Assembly (NCBI GenBank): GCA_026770615.1
Contig: MU631437.1
Coordinates: 88,481-107,033, forward strand
Direction of reading: 5' to 3'
Length of the DNA: 18,553 bases
Source of the DNA: Pavlovales sp. CCMP2436
Taxonomy: Eukaryota; Haptophyta; Pavlovophyceae; Pavlovales
The notes beneath the pieces were generated by a model that was not told the DNA's origin, made no database searches, and saw only the letters and a list, made by a program, of their open reading frames with translations. Shown piece by piece: positions 15,595-18,553 of this stretch (its first letter is position 1; the number at the start of each line of letters is the position of its first letter). The position numbers and the translations under genes were made by a program.

Positions 15595-16779
15595 TCAATA
15601 CAGCGTCATGGGCGCCGGGAGGTACATAGGCCGGAACAGATAGCGCAGCACGGGATTCCGGAAAAACCATGGCTCCGCCCTTCGGGATCTGCGCGGCGGG
15701 GGCCCCGAGTCCCAAGCCCCGTTGGGCGCCGGCTGCCCAATCGCGCCGTTCGCGTTTAGACGCTGCCCGTTCTGAGAGCCGCCGCTCCGGGCGCCAGAAT
15801 CGATGGGCGGAGCCCAGCCGCCAGTCACCTTGTTCTGGAAGTCGAACTCGGGGGTGAAGTCCTAGTCAAAGTCGAACTCGTCGGCGACGCTGACGATCGT
15901 CACGTAAATCATGCGCATGGTTACGAGGATCACAATTGTGCCCGTGGCAGACGTCAGCCACGAGTCCCACGTCCATGACCTGCGCACAGGACGGGGCGCA
16001 CAGGACGGGGGCGGGTCGCGTTTTGCGCGGGGTGTCAGCTCGCGAGCCGAATCTCCGAGTGTAGTGCGGGGAGCCGCTGCGGCGTGTGCACCAGAGCATC
16101 GCAGTGATGAGGAAGACGAAGAGGCTGATGATGTAGAGGCGCATCGCGCCCTGGTACTCCTCGATCAGGTGGTTCACCGCCATGTCCACGGAGCCGGGCG
16201 GCCCCGCAGCGCGAGCCCGGGCGCAAACATGGAGGCCAGCGTCGCCTGCCACAGGGCGAGCATCGCAAAGCCCCTGCGCAAGTCAGGCGCCGGCGCGCGT
16301 GCGGTGTGCTCAAGGCCAAGAGAGAGAGAGCGCGCGCACATCGGGGGGCGGCGGCGGGCGCGCGATCTCGCGCTGCGCACACATTGCGGTGATGACCGCG
16401 AGGGGGAAGATCAGCTCCGCGCACGTGCGCTCACAGATGTCGCCGTCGACATACGTGAGGTAAGTGAGGCCCGAGTAGCAGAAGCCGGCGAGCAGGGCCG
16501 ACTGCTTCGCGATCTGTGTGCACGCGTTGTAAAAGTAGCCGAGCTCTGCGATCACCCGGAGCCCCGCCGACGGACGGACGGACGTTACAGGTTTTGGTGG
16601 GAAGTTGGGCGTGAGCCCCCAGCCTCGACAAGAGCCGCGCCGGCGCACCACACGCGCACGCGGTGCGCAACTCGCTCGCGGATGTGGAGCACCTTCACCT
16701 CGACGCCCGTCCGGAGCGCGCTCTTCGTCGCCAGGATCATGAGTGAACCTTCAGCATATGTATTTTGGGAGCCTGCCAT
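15595..16779 (-). pseudogene. Orai-like four-transmembrane calcium channel candidate, broken frame
   Basis: Minus strand model: exons 16779-16660, 16543-16383, 16273-16092 and 15979-15862 (TAG). Donor and acceptor phases agree throughout. Membrane segments: TM1 around IAKQSALLAGFCYSGLTYLT, TM2 around CAELIFPLAVITAM joined to GFAMLALWQA, then the loop FAPGLALRG-PPGSVDMAVNHL, TM3 YIISLFVFLITAMLW and TM4 TGTIVILVTMRMIYVTIV. The ALLAGF core of TM1 and the layout resemble Orai store-operated calcium channels (human TM1 has SALLSGF); this is a resemblance from memory, not a search result. Two faults: one base is missing in the GGGGCC stretch at about 16198-16206 (between LALRG and PPGS), and TAG at 15864-15862 interrupts a frame that continues for 88 codons (DFTPEFDFQN onward) to TGA at 15595. 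Whether these are real or consensus errors is open. The first exon boundary is the least certain. Confidence 0.5.
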
Positions 16780-16864
16780 CGTATAGCGTTTTTTTTTTGA
16801 ACTACATTTTTGGACCTCACTGAGTCACTCGGCACTCCGCCACTCGCCGTCCGCGAGTTTCATC

Positions 16865-17989
16865 TCACAAAGCCTCGGCGCGGCGGAGTGCGGACGCGGC
16901 CGCCGCTCCGGCGGGTCCGGGCCGGAGGACGTAGACGCCCTCGATGCAATCGCCGTGGACCGAGTCGAAGCTCGGGTTGAGCACGGCGACGGAGTTCAGC
17001 TCGGGCGGGATCGAGATGTTGCGCTGGATGCAGAACTGCTGCAGGGAGAGCACGGATGCGGCAGCCGTGAGCATGTTCTCTAGGTCGATGCCGCCGCAGC
17101 AGAGGCCAGTCTCTTTCTCGATCGCCGGAGACCATCACGCCGTTGGCCGCATTGTACACTTCGACGAAACTCTTACGAATTTCGACCACGACCTGGTGGC
17201 TCACTGCAAAGTGCGGCTGCACAGCGGTGAACACGTTGTCGATGACGGACGAGTCCTGGGTTGCGTCCTTGTTCACCAGGTCCTTCTACAAGGATCCAGA
17301 CGAGGTCTTGGAAGATCACACGCACGTACCAGTCGAGGGTGCCACGCCACTCATAGACGAGCTTGTACTGGCTCAACTCTCGCACGTACGTGAGGATATC
17401 CTGCTCCTTGGAGGCGATGAGCTCGATGAGCTTGGCGCCGAGAACGTTTCACGGCGCTGAGATCGTCCTTATGGGCGATGCGCTGGGCGCTGAGCTCGAA
17501 GAACGCACGCACTGCGAGTTTCAACTCGTCATCCACTAAGGGCTCGATTTTGCTCAGAATGAGCGACATCCAAAACGCCCCAGGGTCGGTGGTGGATGAC
17601 ATTGCAGTCGGTGATCGCACGCCCTGGGGCGTGCCAGAAGTGTCGCCCTTGTGCTTCTCGGCAAGCATCGCACTTGGCGGCCTGGCGCACGGGGGCGCGG
17701 GGGGGCACGGCGGCGCGCATCGTAAGAGGGCCGCGCGCTGGTAGACGCCCGTGTGCTTGCCGAGAAGCGTCGCGATCGGCGGCCTGGGCGCACGGAGGCG
17801 CGGGCACGCGGTGGCGCGCATCGTGAGGGGTGCGCGGGCCCACGCGAGGCACGCTCACCGCGGGCGGCCGATGACGCGGGTGAGCGGGCGGCCGATCCCG
17901 ACACCAGCAACTGGAGTGAGGCCGCGAGTGCGCACGCGCGAGGACGTCAACATGACCGAGGCGAGCGCGAGAAGCGCGACATTGCGCAT
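16865..17989 (-). pseudogene. Unrecognised signal-peptide gene with three +1 frame breaks
   Basis: Exon 1, 17989-17859, starts MRNVALLALASVMLTSS, a good signal peptide, and ends before a strong donor GTGAGC in phase 2. Exon 2 begins at 17783 or, 34 codons later, at 17681; both acceptors are in phase. It then reads SLILSKIEPLVDDELKLAVR, changes frame at 17447-17452, reads GAKLIELIASKEQDILTYVR and LDWYVRVIFQDLVWILVE, changes at 17280-17289, reads NVFTAVQPHFAVSHQVVVEI, changes at 17129-17138, reads KETGLCCGGIDLENM and FDSVHGDCIEGVYVL and stops at 16865. Each change needs one base removed, and each window is bounded by a stop in the other frame. Coding character is clear in all segments. I do not recognise the family. 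Very short introns (22 and 34 nt) could explain two breaks but not the third, and other introns here are over 110 nt. Confidence 0.55.
17647..17829 (-). repeat. About 102-bp tandem duplication including a 3' splice site
   Basis: The stretch at about 17647-17727 recurs at about 17749-17829 with roughly 80 percent identity. On the minus strand each copy contains GTGCGCC(C)AG followed by GCCGCC, so the duplication doubles the acceptor of exon 2 of the unrecognised gene. Confidence 0.75.
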
Positions 17990-18238
17990 GGCGACGGCAG
18001 CGACTGAGTACGCGCGAGGGCGGCGAGATGCCCGAGCGCGAGCGCGAGACGAGAGCGCCCCTGAGATTGAAGGGGGCAGCAGACCCGGCGGGCAGTCATT
18101 TTTTTTAAACTACGACTTACTTGAAAAAGGGCAGAGGCTGGGTTGCAGTCATTCTGTATCAGAAGTGGTCGACTCCGAGCGTGTAGGCGCGACGACATTC
18201 AGTCACCCAGGCGGCATGTAGTCACCCAGGCGGCATAC
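17990..18238. other. Intergenic region with a 19-bp tandem pair
   Basis: 249 bp between two minus strand genes; it must hold the promoter of the signal-peptide gene. AGTCACCCAGGCGGCAT occurs at 18201-18217 and 18220-18236. I see no gene. Confidence 0.5.
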
Positions 18239-18553
18239 TTAGGCGCCGATCCCAAACCGTGTCTCCCTGCGGAGGTGGTACGCGCCCTCAGCCCACTCGT
18301 CGGTGTTGCCGTCGTCGTCGCTGTCAGTGCGTGTGCCGCCGCCGTTGCCGGAGCCGGTGCGCTCTAATCGCGCGCGCGCAATGATGACCTTGGCGTTTCC
18401 TCGAAATGCGCAGATGCCAATCTCCTGCCTCATCTTCCACAGGAGAGTGCTGCGCGCTTGCGCAGCGGAGGGGGCCCCCATGCGAGCTTGGAGCGCTCTT
18501 GTGCCCATGCTGGCGAGGTCCCCGACGAAGGATTCCAGGTCGTCAGACCACTC
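18239..18553 (-). CDS. 3' end of an unrecognised gene (partial, runs off the window)
   Basis: Open from the window edge (EWSDDLESFVGDLASMG) for 104 codons to TAA at 18241-18239. The central part reads TLLWKMRQEIGICAFRGNAK. Near the end DSDDDGNTDEW has the DxDxDGxxD spacing of calcium-binding loops (EF-hand or thrombospondin type 3), but no helix pair supports an EF-hand. The tail is HLRRETRFGIGA. Gly/Thr-rich linker GSGNGGGTRT precedes the acidic loop. Family not recognised; whether 18553 is inside an exon or close to its start cannot be seen. Confidence 0.55.
   Translation of the reverse strand, partial: EWSDDLESFVGDLASMGTRALQARMGAPSAAQARSTLLWKMRQEIGICAFRGNAKVIIARARLERTGSGNGGGTRTDSDDDGNTDEWAEGAYHLRRETRFGIGA

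Noticed and set aside
15862..15864. Reassignment of TAG as a sense codon.
   Set aside because: The CHID1-like gene ends at TAG exactly where its family ends, so TAG acts as a stop in this genome.
17280..17452. Micro-introns of 22 and 34 nt as the cause of the frame breaks.
   Set aside because: GT and AG limits can be drawn for two breaks but not for the third, and all other introns in the window are at least about 110 nt; kept only as a remote alternative.

Overview
This window looks like nuclear DNA of a unicellular eukaryote, probably a GC-rich alga or related protist such as a haptophyte or heterokont; the sequence alone does not fix the lineage. The evidence is that every confident gene is eukaryotic (DPH5, CHID1-like, Ku80, an Orai-like four-pass protein, a transmembrane RING protein), that several are split by GT-AG introns, and that GC-rich exons sit in AT-rich, microsatellite-filled introns and spacers. 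There is no operon structure, Shine-Dalgarno pattern, tRNA, rRNA or CRISPR array that I can support.

Layout. Positions 24-209 hold the last exon of an unrecognised + strand gene. Positions 210-1182 are a spacer carrying a decayed fold-back (inverted-repeat) element. A three-exon minus strand gene (1183-3004) encodes a Cys-rich membrane protein with an RCC1-like tail. It is divergent from the intronless DPH5 gene (3428-4249, diphthamide synthesis). A single-exon transmembrane RING protein (4756-5439, minus) is divergent from an intronless CHID1-like gene (5717-6940).

The centre of the window is one large gene, 7359-15060, which I reconstruct as a 12-exon Ku80 (XRCC5) of 788 codons. All eleven introns are GT-AG with matching phases, and the exon series aligns in order with known Ku80 proteins from the vWA domain to a C-terminal acidic DLLD motif like the one that binds DNA-PKcs. 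About 5.3 kb of the 7.7 kb is intron. The introns contain microsatellites, four copies of a roughly 96-bp dispersed repeat, and partial copies of neighbouring exon edges, splice sites included, in introns 5, 6, 7 and 9.

The right end (15595-18553) is minus strand. It holds an Orai-like calcium-channel candidate with one frameshift and an in-frame TAG, an unrecognised signal-peptide gene with three +1 frame breaks and a duplicated in-phase 3' splice site, and the 3' end of a further gene running off the window. The clustering of breaks here, with none in the genes to the left, means either decaying genes or poor local consensus.

I see no multi-gene system: the genes serve unrelated housekeeping or membrane roles. 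The most unusual content is how the Ku80 introns appear to have been built (exon-edge echoes plus a repeated insert) and the broken genes at the right edge.
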